DNA of 64,000 nt from Streptomyces sp. AM 2-1-1 (GCF_029167645.1 NZ_CP119147.1:3224001-3288000); one strand, 5' to 3'; positions 50,104 through 58,987 are shown, counted from the stretch's first letter. Notes: a model not told the origin generated them from the letters alone. A program made the numbers and translations.

Positions 50104-50780
50104 GCCTGCGCCTCCATCACGAGACGCAGGGCCGCGATCCCGCGCGAACCGTACGCCTTGACCGAACCCAGCGAGATACCCAGGGTGTCGGCGACCTGCG
50201 CTTCGGTCATGTCCGCGAAGTAGCGCAGCACCAGCACTTCGCGTTGGCGTCGCTGGAGGCCCTTCATCGCCTTGATCAGCGCGTCCCGTTCCAGCTGGTC
50301 GTACGCCCCCTCCTCCGCGCTGGCCATGTCCGGCATGGGCTTGGAGAGCAGCTTCAGCCCGAGGATGCGGCGGCGGAGAGCGGAACGGGAGAGGTTGACG
50401 ACCGTCTGCCGGAGGTAGGCGAGGGTCTTCTCCGGTTCGCGCACCCGGCTACGGGCCGAGTGCACCCGGATGAACGCCTCCTGGACGACGTCCTCGCAGG
50501 AGGCGGTGTCGTCCAGCAGCAGCGCGGCGAGGCCGAGCAGCGAGCGATAGTGGGCGCGGTAGGTCTCGGTCAGGTGGTCGACCGTCGTTCCCGCAGCCAC
50601 CGCCACCTCAGCACCCTCGCGCTGGGAGGAGAGCCGCACGGGGCTCGTCGTGCTCGCGGAGGTCAGCGGGGCGATCACCGGCATCCCGCCGGTCGCGCGG
50701 GACGTGCGCCGCGCGAGCGCGGGCACGCCGGACACAGCCCGCAACGGGCGCACCACCGGGATATCGAGAACCTCTGCCAC
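50100..50780 (-). CDS. ECF sigma factor, SigE-family annotation group
   Basis: 226-residue extracytoplasmic-function sigma factor. Region 2 lies around 70-135 (YRAHYRSLLGLAALLLDDTA then CEDVVQEAFIRVHSA) and region 4 around 165-220 (LQRRQREVLVLRYFADMTEA then QVADTLGISLGSVKAYGSRG). An unusual 65-residue N-terminal extension, variable and Pro/Thr/Ser/Ala-rich, precedes region 2. Start GTG 50780 lacks a clear ribosome site, so a shorter protein is possible. The stop overlaps the downstream membrane-protein start as ATGA, a typical sigma/anti-sigma arrangement. The promoter consensus it reads is unknown. The closest genomic context from memory is S. coelicolor SCO3613 upstream of asd/ask. Confidence 0.9.
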   Translation of the reverse strand: MAEVLDIPVVRPLRAVSGVPALARRTSRATGGMPVIAPLTSASTTSPVRLSSQREGAEVAVAAGTTVDHLTETYRAHYRSLLGLAALLLDDTASCEDVVQEAFIRVHSARSRVREPEKTLAYLRQTVVNLSRSALRRRILGLKLLSKPMPDMASAEEGAYDQLERDALIKAMKGLQRRQREVLVLRYFADMTEAQVADTLGISLGSVKAYGSRGIAALRLVMEAQA

Positions 50781-51139
50781 GCCAGTTGGACACGCTGCCC
50801 CCCGTCAGGGTTGTACGCGTGCGGCAGCGCGTTCAGCTCTCTGCGACTTGCCCTCATACGCACCCGCTCTTCCCCAATTGCCCTATTGGTGCGCCCGTCG
50901 CGCAAGAAGTGACGGCAAAGACGCCGCACAGCCGACTCACGGTTGCACCGGAGCACAGGCTCATCGTCGGATAGGACAACGGCCCAGCTCAAGTGATGAG
51001 GGAAGCTTTATTGAATATGTGACCTTCACAGATCCCACAAAACTGTTTCGATGAGACATTTCGATTTACGCATGCAAAATCCGTGTTCAGGATCTTCGAA
51101 TGCTCGGACACGCGGCTCGCGACTCGAATCCGGCCCGGG
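50781..51139. other. Intergenic region upstream of sigma-factor gene
   Basis: 359 bases between two minus-strand genes. The part 51000-51100 is distinctly A+T-rich for this genome and contains the 13-bp palindrome TGTGA-CCT-TCACA at 51018-51030. It probably holds the sigma-gene promoter; asd ends at its right edge. Confidence 0.6.
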
Positions 51140-52219
51140 TCACCGACGTGTCACCGAAGTCGCCAGGGATTCGGCGATCTGCGCCACATTGAGCGCTCCG
51201 CCCTTTCGCAGATTGTCGCCGCAGAGGAAGAGCTCCAGGGCCTGGGGGTCGTCGAGGGAGCGCCGTACCCGGCCGACCCAGGTGGGGTCGGTGCCCACCA
51301 CGTCCGACGGAGTGGGGAAGTCGCCCGCGGCGGGGTTGTCGAACAGGACGACGCCGGGGGCGGTGGCGAGGATCTCGTGGGCCCGGGCGACGGTGACCTC
51401 GTTCTCGAAGCACAGGTGTACGGACATCGAGTGCGTGGTGACGACGGGGACGTACACGCAGGTGATGGCGGTGCGCAGGTGCGGAAGGCCGAGGATCTTG
51501 CGGCACTCGTCGCGGATGGAGCGTTCCGCGGAGGACCAGCCGTCGCCCGCGGCCGTACCGGCCCAGGGGACGACGTTCAGCGCGACGGGGGCGGGGAACG
51601 GGCTGGTGGCCCGGTCGCCGAGTGCGCGGCGTACGTCTCCGGGGCGGGTGCCCAGCTCCCTGCCGGCGGGGTGGGCGCCGGCGACGACGCCGAGCTCCTC
51701 GCGCAGGGCCGCGACACCTTCGCGGCCCTGGCCGCTCACGGCCTGGTAGGTGGAGACGGTGAGTTCGCGGAGGCCGAATTCGGCGTGCAGCGCGCCGACC
51801 GGGACGATGAGGGAGAGCGTGGTGCAGTCCGGCGAGGCGACCAGGGAGCGCGGCCGGTTGCGGGCGGCGTGCGGGTTGACCTCGGGAACGACCAAGGGCA
51901 CGTCGTCGTCGAGGCGGAAGACGCTGGAGCTGTCGACGACCACGGCGCCACGGGCGGCGGCGACGGGCGCCCAGAGCGCGGCGACCTTGTCGGGCACCAG
52001 GAAGACGGCGACGTCGACGCCGTCGAAGACGTCCTCGCCGATCGGGAGGACTTCCCTCTCCTCGCCGCGTACGACCAGCTTGCGGCCGGCCGAACGCGGG
52101 GAGGCGATGAGCTTCACCTCGCCCCAGACGTCCGCGTGCTGCGAGAGGATCTGGAGCATGACGCCGCCGCTCGCTCCGGTCGCACCGACGACCGCGAGCG
52201 AGGGGCGGCGTGAGGTCAT
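51140..52219 (-). CDS. asd: Aspartate-semialdehyde dehydrogenase
   Basis: NADPH-dependent reduction of aspartyl phosphate to aspartate semialdehyde, the second step towards Lys/diaminopimelate, Thr and Met. 359 residues. The Rossmann motif is [16 protein letters not shown]. The active-site cysteine is Cys132 in ASPDCTT, where the common motif is (N/G)[17 protein letters not shown] and a [16 protein letters not shown] segment complete the substrate domain. The ATGA overlap with ask at 52216-52219 couples it to aspartokinase, as in other actinomycetes, though there the asd order and isoform vary. Intact and of normal length. Confidence 0.93.
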   Translation of the reverse strand: MTSRRPSLAVVGATGASGGVMLQILSQHADVWGEVKLIASPRSAGRKLVVRGEEREVLPIGEDVFDGVDVAVFLVPDKVAALWAPVAAARGAVVVDSSSVFRLDDDVPLVVPEVNPHAARNRPRSLVASPDCTTLSLIVPVGALHAEFGLRELTVSTYQAVSGQGREGVAALREELGVVAGAHPAGRELGTRPGDVRRALGDRATSPFPAPVALNVVPWAGTAAGDGWSSAERSIRDECRKILGLPHLRTAITCVYVPVVTTHSMSVHLCFENEVTVARAHEILATAPGVVLFDNPAAGDFPTPSDVVGTDPTWVGRVRRSLDDPQALELFLCGDNLRKGGALNVAQIAESLATSVTRR

Positions 52220-52737
52220 CGGCCGGTGCCTCCGTAGACGACGGCCTCGTCGGAGTCGCTGTCGAGACCGAAGGCGGTGTGCACGGCGCGCACGGCCTCG
52301 TTGACGTCGTCGGCCCGGGTGACGACCGAGATGCGGATCTCGGAGGTCGAGATCAGCTCGATGTTCACCCCGGCGTCGGAGAGCGCCTCGAAGAACCCGG
52401 CGGTGACGCCCGGGTTGGTCTTCATGCCGGCGCCGACCAGGGAGATCTTGGCGATCTGGTCGTCGTAGCGCAGCGAGTCGAAGCCGATGGTGCCCTTGGC
52501 CCGCTCCAGGGCGTCGATGGCCTTGCGGCCCTCGGCCTTGGGCAGGGTGAAGGAGATGTCCGTCAGCCCCGTGGCGGCGGCGGAGACGTTCTGCACCACC
52601 ATGTCGATGTTGACTTCCGCGTTGGCGATGGTGCGGAAGATCGCGGCGGCCTCGCCCGGCTTGTCGGGGACGCCGACGACGGTGATCTTGGCCTCGGAGA
52701 CGTCATGGGCGACTCCGGAGATGATCGCGTGCTCCAC
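52216..52737 (-). CDS. Aspartokinase beta subunit from internal start
   Basis: In-frame internal GTG ([12 protein letters not shown]) with AAGGGG eight bases upstream. It would give 173 residues of two ACT domains that pair with the full-length alpha chain, as known in Corynebacterium and relatives. The start is predicted from sequence and family knowledge only. Confidence 0.6.
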   Translation of the reverse strand: MEHAIISGVAHDVSEAKITVVGVPDKPGEAAAIFRTIANAEVNIDMVVQNVSAAATGLTDISFTLPKAEGRKAIDALERAKGTIGFDSLRYDDQIAKISLVGAGMKTNPGVTAGFFEALSDAGVNIELISTSEIRISVVTRADDVNEAVRAVHTAFGLDSDSDEAVVYGGTGR

Positions 52738-53487
52738 CTGCTGGTCCCCTTGCGGCTCGTTGCTGACCCAGGTGCCGCGCAGTCCGGAGAAGGACGAGCG
52801 GACATGGATCGGGATGTTGTATCGGCGTGCGTACTCGACGCAGCGGTGCAGCAGCACCTTGGAGCCGGACGCGGCCAGCTCCAGCATGTCCTCGGAGGAG
52901 ATCCACTCGATCTTCCGGGCCTTCTTGACGACCCGGGGATCGGCGGTGAAGACGCCGTCCACGTCGGTGTAGATCTCGCAGACCTCGGCTTCGAGTGCCG
53001 CGGCGAGTGCCACGGCGGTGGTGTCGGACCCACCGCGGCCGAGGGTGGTGATGTTCTTGCCCTCCTGGCTCACTCCCTGGAACCCGGCGACGATGGCGAT
53101 GTTGCCTTCGTCGATCGAGGTCCGGATGCGGCCGGGCGTGACATCGATGATGCGCGCTTTGTTGTGGACGGAGTCGGTGATGACACCGGCCTGGCTGCCC
53201 GTGAACGACTGGGCTTCGTGACCCAGGTTCTTGATCGCCATCGCCAGCAGGGCCATGGAGATCCGCTCGCCGGCGGTCAGGAGCATGTCGAACTCGCGCC
53301 CCGCAGGCATCGGTGACACCTGCTCGGCGAGATCGATCAGCTCGTCCGTCGTGTCGCCCATCGCGGACACCACGACAACCACTTGGTTGCCGCTTCTCTT
53401 GGCGTCGACGACTCGCTTGGCGACGCGCTTGATGCCCTCGGCATCGGCTACGGATGAGCCTCCGTACTTCTGCACGACCAGGCCCAC
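52216..53487 (-). CDS. ask: Aspartate kinase
   Basis: 423 residues. It phosphorylates aspartate, the first step of the aspartate family pathway. The N-terminal kinase motif is KYGGSSVAD, the core contains [20 protein letters not shown], and two ACT domains (about 265-420) bind feedback inhibitors. The start GTG 53487 has GAGGAG five bases upstream. Inside, GTG at 52737 is preceded by AAGGGG (52746-52751) with eight-base spacing and would give a separate beta subunit of 173 residues equal to the ACT domains, as known for other actinomycete aspartokinases. It is followed by asd through ATGA overlap. Confidence 0.96.
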   Translation of the reverse strand: MGLVVQKYGGSSVADAEGIKRVAKRVVDAKRSGNQVVVVVSAMGDTTDELIDLAEQVSPMPAGREFDMLLTAGERISMALLAMAIKNLGHEAQSFTGSQAGVITDSVHNKARIIDVTPGRIRTSIDEGNIAIVAGFQGVSQEGKNITTLGRGGSDTTAVALAAALEAEVCEIYTDVDGVFTADPRVVKKARKIEWISSEDMLELAASGSKVLLHRCVEYARRYNIPIHVRSSFSGLRGTWVSNEPQGDQQVEHAIISGVAHDVSEAKITVVGVPDKPGEAAAIFRTIANAEVNIDMVVQNVSAAATGLTDISFTLPKAEGRKAIDALERAKGTIGFDSLRYDDQIAKISLVGAGMKTNPGVTAGFFEALSDAGVNIELISTSEIRISVVTRADDVNEAVRAVHTAFGLDSDSDEAVVYGGTGR

Positions 53488-54441
53488 GTGCGCTCCTCGC
53501 TCATTCCATTACTGCGGTCGGCTCAGTTTAACGAGCAGCCCGGAATCTCCTCGTCCTTACCAGATGGTGAGATGTCCTGCCCACCACATGGTCCGGCGTG
53601 TCGTCCCGGGCCGCTCGTAGGGGGTCTATGCCCCTCCCACCAGCCGTCACGCGCGTCTGTGTTCCAGAGCACACGGTTCGCGCCGCCTCCGCAAGCCGGG
53701 CCGGGCAGCGGCCGCGCTCGGGCGCCTCCCGGGAGCCGGGGTTGCCCACCTCACGGTCGGAGAGCGCGCCGCCTCAGGGTCGTCACGTAGAGCGCGACCC
53801 GGTCACTCGCGGTGTCCAGGACGACTGTCACGTGGTGCGTGCCGCAGGGGTGACCTCGGCGCCACCTCGGCGCGCACGGTGGTCACCTCGGCGCCGGGAG
53901 TGCCGGCGTGGGAGACGCTCGGTTCGCTGTTCCAGGTGGCGGGGACGTAGCGGACCTGGAAGGCCGTCGTACCGTCGTCGTTCCCTGGGAGATGAGCACA
54001 TGACGGGACCGATGCTCGCCACGTGGTCGAGCCCGACGACAGCGGCGAGGGTGTAGCCGCAGGCCGTGTCGACGGCCGGGGCGGCGGTGGCGGCGTAGTC
54101 GTCCACCCCGTCGAGGGCGAGATCGGCCTGGCCCCGGAGGGGTTCCTCGTCCGGGAAGCACTCCGGGTGGCGGCCGCACCCGTCGTCCGGCGACGGCAGC
54201 TCGAAGAGGTGATCGCCGCCCCCGCGAGCCGTCGTGAAGCTCCGCGTCCGGCACGCGTACTCCGCTCGTCGTTCTCCGGCATGTTCGCCGTCCCCCTGCC
54301 CGTTCACCCGTGATGATCACGCGCGGGGGGCGCCATCAGCGCCCGACGACACTCCGCCGAGCTTTTCCACAGGGCTGTGGACCAGGGAGTCGCCCGGTGG
54401 AAGTGAAAGTGGACAGCCGGTACGGCCGACGGGCGCGTGGC
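53488..54441. other. Region with decayed gene between ask and HTH gene
   Basis: 954 bases. It includes the ask promoter (right of 53488) and the frameshifted pseudogene at 53751-54307. No other convincing gene is seen. Confidence 0.6.
53751..54307 (-). pseudogene. Gene decayed by two frameshifts
   Basis: Three successive frames each show strong third-position GC bias and read as one interrupted protein: LFELPSPDDGCGRHPECFPD through AAVVGLDHVASIGPVMCSS; then NDDGTTAFQVRYVPATWNSE through TTVRAEV; then CGTHHVTVVLDTASDRVALY ending at a stop at 53751. The breaks are near 54000 and 53860, where GCGCCGAGGT-type sequence is duplicated. Family unknown; cysteines and the ordered beta-rich style suggest an exported or lipoprotein domain, but no signal is certain. 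A sequencing error at one break cannot be excluded. Confidence 0.55.
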
Positions 54442-55845
54442 TCACCTCCGTCGCGGTACCGGCACCGTCCCCGGGCGGCCCGCCGCCGCGCGCAGTTCGG
54501 CGACGCGCGCGGCGACGTCCAGCCGCTGCCGGGGGCGTGCCAGGAAGGTGTCCGGGACATCTCCGGTGGCGCCGCCTGCCTCGTCGCGGTCGATGTCTGC
54601 ACGGCACTCTGCGCAGACCCCGTCGAGCAGCGTGGTCGTGGTCTCGTCCTCGTCGCAGAAGAGGCACATCATCAGCGCCCCCGCGACCTCCTCGCGCCCG
54701 GTGTGCGGCGCGTTCGGCGCGATCGGACCGTTCGGTCCGGACTGCTGGGCGGGCGGCATCTTCTTCTCCAGTCGTTGACGCAGGAAGGCACCGGCGGAGT
54801 GCACCACCGGCGGGAGCCCCGAGGTGAGGACATGGGTGGTCCGGTCGCGCCCCAGGCCCCGGACCAGCCACTCACCGGCCAGGGGTTCCAGTTCGCCGCA
54901 CTCGTCGGCGGAGAGCTGCAGCCGGGGGTCCCGGTCACCAAGTGCGGCGAGCAGGTCGTACGCCTCCGACCGGGGCGCCCTGGCACCGGGCTCCGGAACC
55001 GGCGCGGCGGCTTCGAGGGAGCGGGCGGCGGCGGAACCGGGCGGCGGCGCGTCCATCCGCCCCGCCATCAGGTCACCGATCGAGGCGACCACCGAAGCCA
55101 CCTCCACGGGGGACACCTGGCTGCGGGCCACTGCACCGCCGGCCCCCGCCACACCGGGATCTGCCGTCAGCTGATCCGCCGTGAGCGCATCCGTTGAGGG
55201 CTGATCCGTTGAGGGCTGCGCGGCGGAAGGCTGCGCGGCGGAGCGCCGAACCGCTGCGAGCCGATCATCCGTCAGCCGATCGGCGGGAGGCTCCGCACCG
55301 GCCGGCCGAGCCTCGTGCCAGGGCGCCGCCCCCGGTACCCGCGCACTCGGCGCACCCGTATCCGTCGCTCCCGCCCCCACCGCTCCCCCGTCGGACCCCA
55401 CCGGGCCCGACACCACCGCCGGAGCGGGCGGCTGGCCGGTCACGTCGATGCCGCGCACGAACCGTACGAACTGCGCCCACCAGGCGGCGTTCCGCGCCGT
55501 CCGGGAGAAGTACGTGCGGGTCACCCACTGCATGCTGCCGCTGGAACCCGTCAAGTGGACCTTGATGCGGCGGAGATGGCCCTCGCGGGTCAGCCGGTCG
55601 AGGGCGCTGCGGCAGGCCTGCTGACCGTAGTCGGGGAGCTCTTCGGCGAGGGTCTTGTAGCCGATCGCGGCGCCTTCGGGCAGCCGGTCGATGTACGCCC
55701 CGATGGCCGCCTCCCGCGCGGCCAGGTGCCGGAAGTCGCGGGCATGCGGCGGAGCTTGGTCGGGTGCGTGGCGCTTGCCGTACCCGGCTTTCGCCATGGG
55801 GTGGGCGGGCGCGCGCAGGGCGGCACTAATGTGGGCGCTAGCCAT
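54442..55845 (-). CDS. Winged-helix protein with C-terminal zinc-ribbon-like motif
   Basis: 467 residues. After about 30 residues comes a winged helix (AAIGAYIDRLPEGAAIGYKT then LAEELPDYGQQACRSALDRL, about 45-115). A long Pro/Ala/Ser/Thr/Asp linker with QPSTDALTAD-type repeats follows, then a second ordered region (LLAALGDRDPRLQLSADECG then ELEPLAGEWLVRGLGRDRTT), and near the end LMMCLFCDEDETTTTLLDG plus VCAECRAD, two CxxC pairs forming a zinc-ribbon candidate. It appears streptomycete-specific; similar proteins are annotated as MarR-like or helix-turn-helix proteins. Start ATG 55845 has AAAAGG nine bases upstream. Regulatory role inferred only. Confidence 0.8.
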   Translation of the reverse strand: MASAHISAALRAPAHPMAKAGYGKRHAPDQAPPHARDFRHLAAREAAIGAYIDRLPEGAAIGYKTLAEELPDYGQQACRSALDRLTREGHLRRIKVHLTGSSGSMQWVTRTYFSRTARNAAWWAQFVRFVRGIDVTGQPPAPAVVSGPVGSDGGAVGAGATDTGAPSARVPGAAPWHEARPAGAEPPADRLTDDRLAAVRRSAAQPSAAQPSTDQPSTDALTADQLTADPGVAGAGGAVARSQVSPVEVASVVASIGDLMAGRMDAPPPGSAAARSLEAAAPVPEPGARAPRSEAYDLLAALGDRDPRLQLSADECGELEPLAGEWLVRGLGRDRTTHVLTSGLPPVVHSAGAFLRQRLEKKMPPAQQSGPNGPIAPNAPHTGREEVAGALMMCLFCDEDETTTTLLDGVCAECRADIDRDEAGGATGDVPDTFLARPRQRLDVAARVAELRAAAGRPGTVPVPRRR

Positions 55846-56497
55846 GGTGGATCGACCTTTTCTCGATCTAGCCTCGGTCAGGCCCCGGTTGGTGTTGTCG
55901 CACCGCCGGGGTCGTCCGTTTTCTGGGTGGTTTGAGGTTGCTCAACGCGAACCTAGAGCGCGACTACGCTTCGGCGCAAGCTGATCACGGAAAGTCATCC
56001 CTACCGCCTACGCGCTCGTCTCGCCCGCTCGCTGCGACGCTCGACGCGGCAGGGAAAAGGAGGGTGGGTGGGTGGGATTGAACCTGACCACCCATTCCTA
56101 CAGAGAGGGCTCGGAGTTCGAAGCTCGGAGCCCGAGGCCCGGAACTCAGGGCTCGGCGCTCGGGGCTTGAGCTCCGGGCGGACCTGCGGAAAAAGCGCCG
56201 TACCGGGCCATCGATCAGCTGCCCGTGAAATCACTCGTCCGTGGAAGCAGCGGAGACGTCCGGGGACTGCGAGGACGGACGAGGATCGCGACCATCGGGC
56301 GACCGGACCCCGCCGCCTAGAAGGTCCGTCACGAACGCCGTGGGAGGGGGTGCGGACGGTCGTCCGGCCCCGCTACGGGGCCGGGAACGCGACCTCCACG
56401 GACACCGGTCGGTCCGGCGTGGTCCTCGTCGCCCGCCGTCCGCCGTCCCGTGACGGCCGTCCCCGCGGGGAGTTGCCACCGTCCGGCGCGACGGACC
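55846..56497. other. Intergenic region between HTH gene and TetR gene
   Basis: 652 bases. Repeated CTCGGAG/CCCGGAG-like words occur around 56100-56180. A short tail of a coding-like frame (ending PVSVEVAFPAP, minus strand) is seen near 56375 but no start. No whole gene is recognised. Confidence 0.55.
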
Positions 56498-57145
56498 TCA
56501 GGCGGTGCGGGAACCCTGGCGCAACGCATCGGCCGCGATCCGCAGCGCCGCGCGCGCGACTTCGTCCAGGGTGCGGTCCGAACGTTCCGGCTTCCAGGCG
56601 TACTCCTCGGCGGCCACCCGCAGCGCGACATTGATCACGGCGGCCGCCACCCGGGGAGCCAGTGCGTCCGGCGACTCCTCCGAGCGCTCGGCGAGAGCTT
56701 CCGCGAGGACCGATTCGGCCTCCAGATGGGTCTGGAGCCATACCGACCGAAGCCCCGGTTCGGTGCGGGTCAGCCGTACCAGGCTGAGCACGTCCGCCGA
56801 TCCGGCGGTGGGGCGCATGGCCTCGGGCCGCATGGTTTCCAGTACGTCGATGAGCGGCTCACGGCCGGAGCTGTGGCGGAGCGCTTCGGCGAGGGCGTCG
56901 ACACCGACCGCGAGCAGCGGCTGGACGCACGCCTCCTTCGTCGGGAAGTACCGCCAGAGCGTGCGGGTCGAGACACCCGCCGCCGCCGCGATCTCGTCGG
57001 CGGAGGTCGCGGCGACCCCCTTCTCCGAGAACAGCCGTACGGCGACCTCCGCGATCTCCAGCCGAGTCGCCGCCTTGCGGCGCTCGGTCAGTGGCGGACG
57101 GCCGGAGCGGGCGGGCCGCACGGCGGAGGTCGGAGCGTCTCCCAT
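56498..57145 (-). CDS. TetR family transcription regulator
   Basis: 215 residues. The N-terminal HTH is RLEIAEVAVRLFSEKGVAAT then SADEIAAAAGVSTRTLWRYF (about 28-75), with TRTLWRYF as the recognition helix end. The C-terminal ligand/dimer domain is helical and variable. It is divergent from an SDR oxidoreductase gene with a 162-bp shared promoter, the usual arrangement for a local repressor. The palindrome at 57218-57234 is a candidate operator. ATG 57145 follows TAGGCT (minus strand) by seven bases, suggesting a leaderless transcript; the frame is open to 57184. Confidence 0.9.
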   Translation of the reverse strand: MGDAPTSAVRPARSGRPPLTERRKAATRLEIAEVAVRLFSEKGVAATSADEIAAAAGVSTRTLWRYFPTKEACVQPLLAVGVDALAEALRHSSGREPLIDVLETMRPEAMRPTAGSADVLSLVRLTRTEPGLRSVWLQTHLEAESVLAEALAERSEESPDALAPRVAAAVINVALRVAAEEYAWKPERSDRTLDEVARAALRIAADALRQGSRTA

Positions 57146-57152
57146 GGCGCCC

Positions 57153-57158
57153 AGCCTA
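57153..57158 (-). promoter_or_regulatory. Probable leaderless promoter -10 element of tetR-family gene
   Basis: Minus-strand TAGGCT, seven bases before ATG 57145. Confidence 0.45.
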
Positions 57159-57217
57159 ACGATCTCCGCAGCGTGACAGAGCACGACGTACGAGCACGCA
57201 GCGACTTGTCGACTCCC

Positions 57218-57234
57218 AGTGCCTTACGAGCACT
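57218..57234. promoter_or_regulatory. Candidate TetR operator
   Basis: AGTGC-CTTACGA-GCACT, 5-bp arms, followed by GGCACT 13 bases further. It lies in the TetR-SDR promoter. Confidence 0.45.
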
Positions 57235-57307
57235 TAATGACTTTCTGGCACTACACGCCAAAAAAACGTACAGTCCGGGGCGGAACGTCGAAGCAAGGAG
57301 CACCACC

Positions 57308-58075
57308 ATGACCACCCCCAGCACATTCCAGGACCGCAGCGTCGTCGTCACCGGTGCCGGATCGGGCATCGGCAGGGCCACCGCTCTCCAGTTCGCCGCA
57401 CAGGGCGCGAAGGTGCTCGTCGCCGACCTGGACAGGGAGCGGGCCGAGCAGACCGTCGCCGACATCGCGGCGGACGGCGGCACGGCCGTCGCGGTGGTGG
57501 GTGACCTCAGCGAGCAGAGCGTGGTGGACGAGGTCGTCTCCACGGCCGTGGAGACCCTCGGCGGCCTGGACGTACTCGTCAACAACGCCGGGATCATGGA
57601 CTCGATGTCGGCTGCGGCGGACGTCTCGGACAGCGAGTGGGAGCGGGTCATCCGCATCAACCTCACCGCGCCGTTCCTGCTGACCCGGGCCGCGATCCCG
57701 CACATGCTCGCGGCCGGGAAGGGCGCCATCGTGAACACCGCGTCGGAAGCGAGCCTGCGCGGCTCGGCGGCGGGAGCCGCGTACACCGCGTCGAAACACG
57801 GCATCGCGGGCCTCACCAAGTCGACCGCCGTCATGTACCGGGGCCAGGGCATCCGCACCAACGCCATCGCTCCCGGAGGCACCGCCACCAACATCCAGGT
57901 GCACGCGGACCGCGACGCACTCGGTCCGGGCGTCCTCGGCGCCTACATGGGCAACGTCGGCAAGCCGGCGAGCGCCGAGGAGCAGGCCGCGGCGATCGTC
58001 TTCCTCGCCTCGGACGCCGCGAGCAACATCAACGGCGTGATCCTCGCCGTGGACAATGGCTGGTCGGCGGTCTGA
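57308..58075 (+). CDS. Short-chain dehydrogenase/reductase
   Basis: 255-residue classical SDR. The cofactor motif is VTGAGSGIGRATALQF, NADP-choice region VLVADLDRER favours NAD(H), and the NNAGIMDSM motif and catalytic YTASKHG (Tyr-x3-Lys) are intact. It oxidises or reduces a small alcohol/ketone; substrate unknown. ATG 57308 has AAGGAG nine bases upstream. It is divergent from a TetR-type regulator that probably controls it. Downstream is a stem-loop repeat array. Cytoplasmic. Confidence 0.92.
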   Translation: MTTPSTFQDRSVVVTGAGSGIGRATALQFAAQGAKVLVADLDRERAEQTVADIAADGGTAVAVVGDLSEQSVVDEVVSTAVETLGGLDVLVNNAGIMDSMSAAADVSDSEWERVIRINLTAPFLLTRAAIPHMLAAGKGAIVNTASEASLRGSAAGAAYTASKHGIAGLTKSTAVMYRGQGIRTNAIAPGGTATNIQVHADRDALGPGVLGAYMGNVGKPASAEEQAAAIVFLASDAASNINGVILAVDNGWSAV

Positions 58076-58140
58076 CCCGCGGCCCCGTCCGGTAACTCTC
58101 CCCGCGCCGTCCCGCGCACCCACCTTCGTCCCCCGGGCCG

Positions 58141-58257
58141 CCTCACGGCCCGGGAACGACGGTGGTCGCCTCACTGCCCGGGAGCAACGGGCGTCCGCCC
58201 ACCGCCCGGGAGCATCGGGCGTCCCTCCGCACCGCCCGGGAGCAACGGGCCTCCACC
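58141..58257. repeat. 28-33-bp repeat array with stem-loop cores, four units
   Basis: Four units of the form CTCACTGCCCGGGAGCAACG-GGCGTCCG, at 58141, 58169, 58198 and 58225. Each of the last three has the hairpin GCCCG-GGAGCAA-CGGGC. The array lies between the convergent SDR and DUF5063 genes. Confidence 0.8.
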
Positions 58258-58262
58258 TCCGG

Positions 58263-58922
58263 CTACTTCACCGGGCGGAGCCCCAGCGGACCCGCGATCT
58301 CCTCGACCATCACCAGGCCCGCCGCCTCGGCGAGGTCGTCGTCACCCGGGTCCTGGTCGATGTCCAGCCCGTCCAGCTCCGCCAGCGGCTGGTTGAGACG
58401 GATGTGCGCGATCAGCGACTGGAGGGCCCGCAGGGTCGCGGAGGCCGTCGAGCCCCAGTTGGAGAAGTACGAGAACTGCCACCACCACAGCGCCTCGGCG
58501 GTCCGGTCCGCCTCGTAGTGGGCGAGGCCGTGGCCCAGGTCGGTGACGAGGTCGGCCAGGTCGTCGGAGATGCGGTGGGGCACGGGTGCCTTGCGGGGCT
58601 CGTACGGGTCGAAGACCTCGGAGTAGACGTCGATGGGCTCCAGCAGAGCCGCGAAACGCTCCCGCAGGCCGTCCGCGTCCGGTTCGGCGCCCAGGTCCGG
58701 CTCGTACCGCTCGTCGGGCAGTACGTCCTCGTGCGCACCGAGCCGGCCGCCCGCGAGCAGCAGCTGCGAGACCTGGAGGAGGAGCACCGGTACGGCTTCC
58801 TCCGGCTCCTCGACCTTGGACACCTCGGTGACCGCGACGATGAACGTCTTGATCTGGTCCGCGATCTGGACGGCGAAGTCGTCGGGGTCCTGCATGACGG
58901 AGTTCAGCGTGGCGTCAGACAT
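58263..58922 (-). CDS. DUF5063 domain protein
   Basis: 219 residues of a conserved streptomycete family. DDFAVQIADQIKTFIVAVTE is the usual opening, and WWWQFSYFSNWGSTASATLR the strongest motif. Acidic, helical, no membrane segment or signal peptide. No enzymatic motif is visible and the function is unknown. ATG 58922 has GGAGG nine bases upstream. It is 65 bases downstream of recR on the same strand and is probably transcribed with recR and ybaB, which links it loosely to DNA repair. Confidence 0.85.
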   Translation of the reverse strand: MSDATLNSVMQDPDDFAVQIADQIKTFIVAVTEVSKVEEPEEAVPVLLLQVSQLLLAGGRLGAHEDVLPDERYEPDLGAEPDADGLRERFAALLEPIDVYSEVFDPYEPRKAPVPHRISDDLADLVTDLGHGLAHYEADRTAEALWWWQFSYFSNWGSTASATLRALQSLIAHIRLNQPLAELDGLDIDQDPGDDDLAEAAGLVMVEEIAGPLGLRPVK

Positions 58923-58987
58923 CGAGGGAACCTCCCGTGGGCACCTGAGAGAGCGGCGGTGGCTGGAACCTCTGCAACGTACCCGCG

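Noticed and set aside
54360..54380. DnaA-box-like TTTTCCACA
   Set aside because: Single weak match, not clustered, so not counted as a site.
56070..56100. tRNA T-arm-like word GGGATTGAACC
   Set aside because: No acceptor, D-arm or anticodon arm can be built around it.
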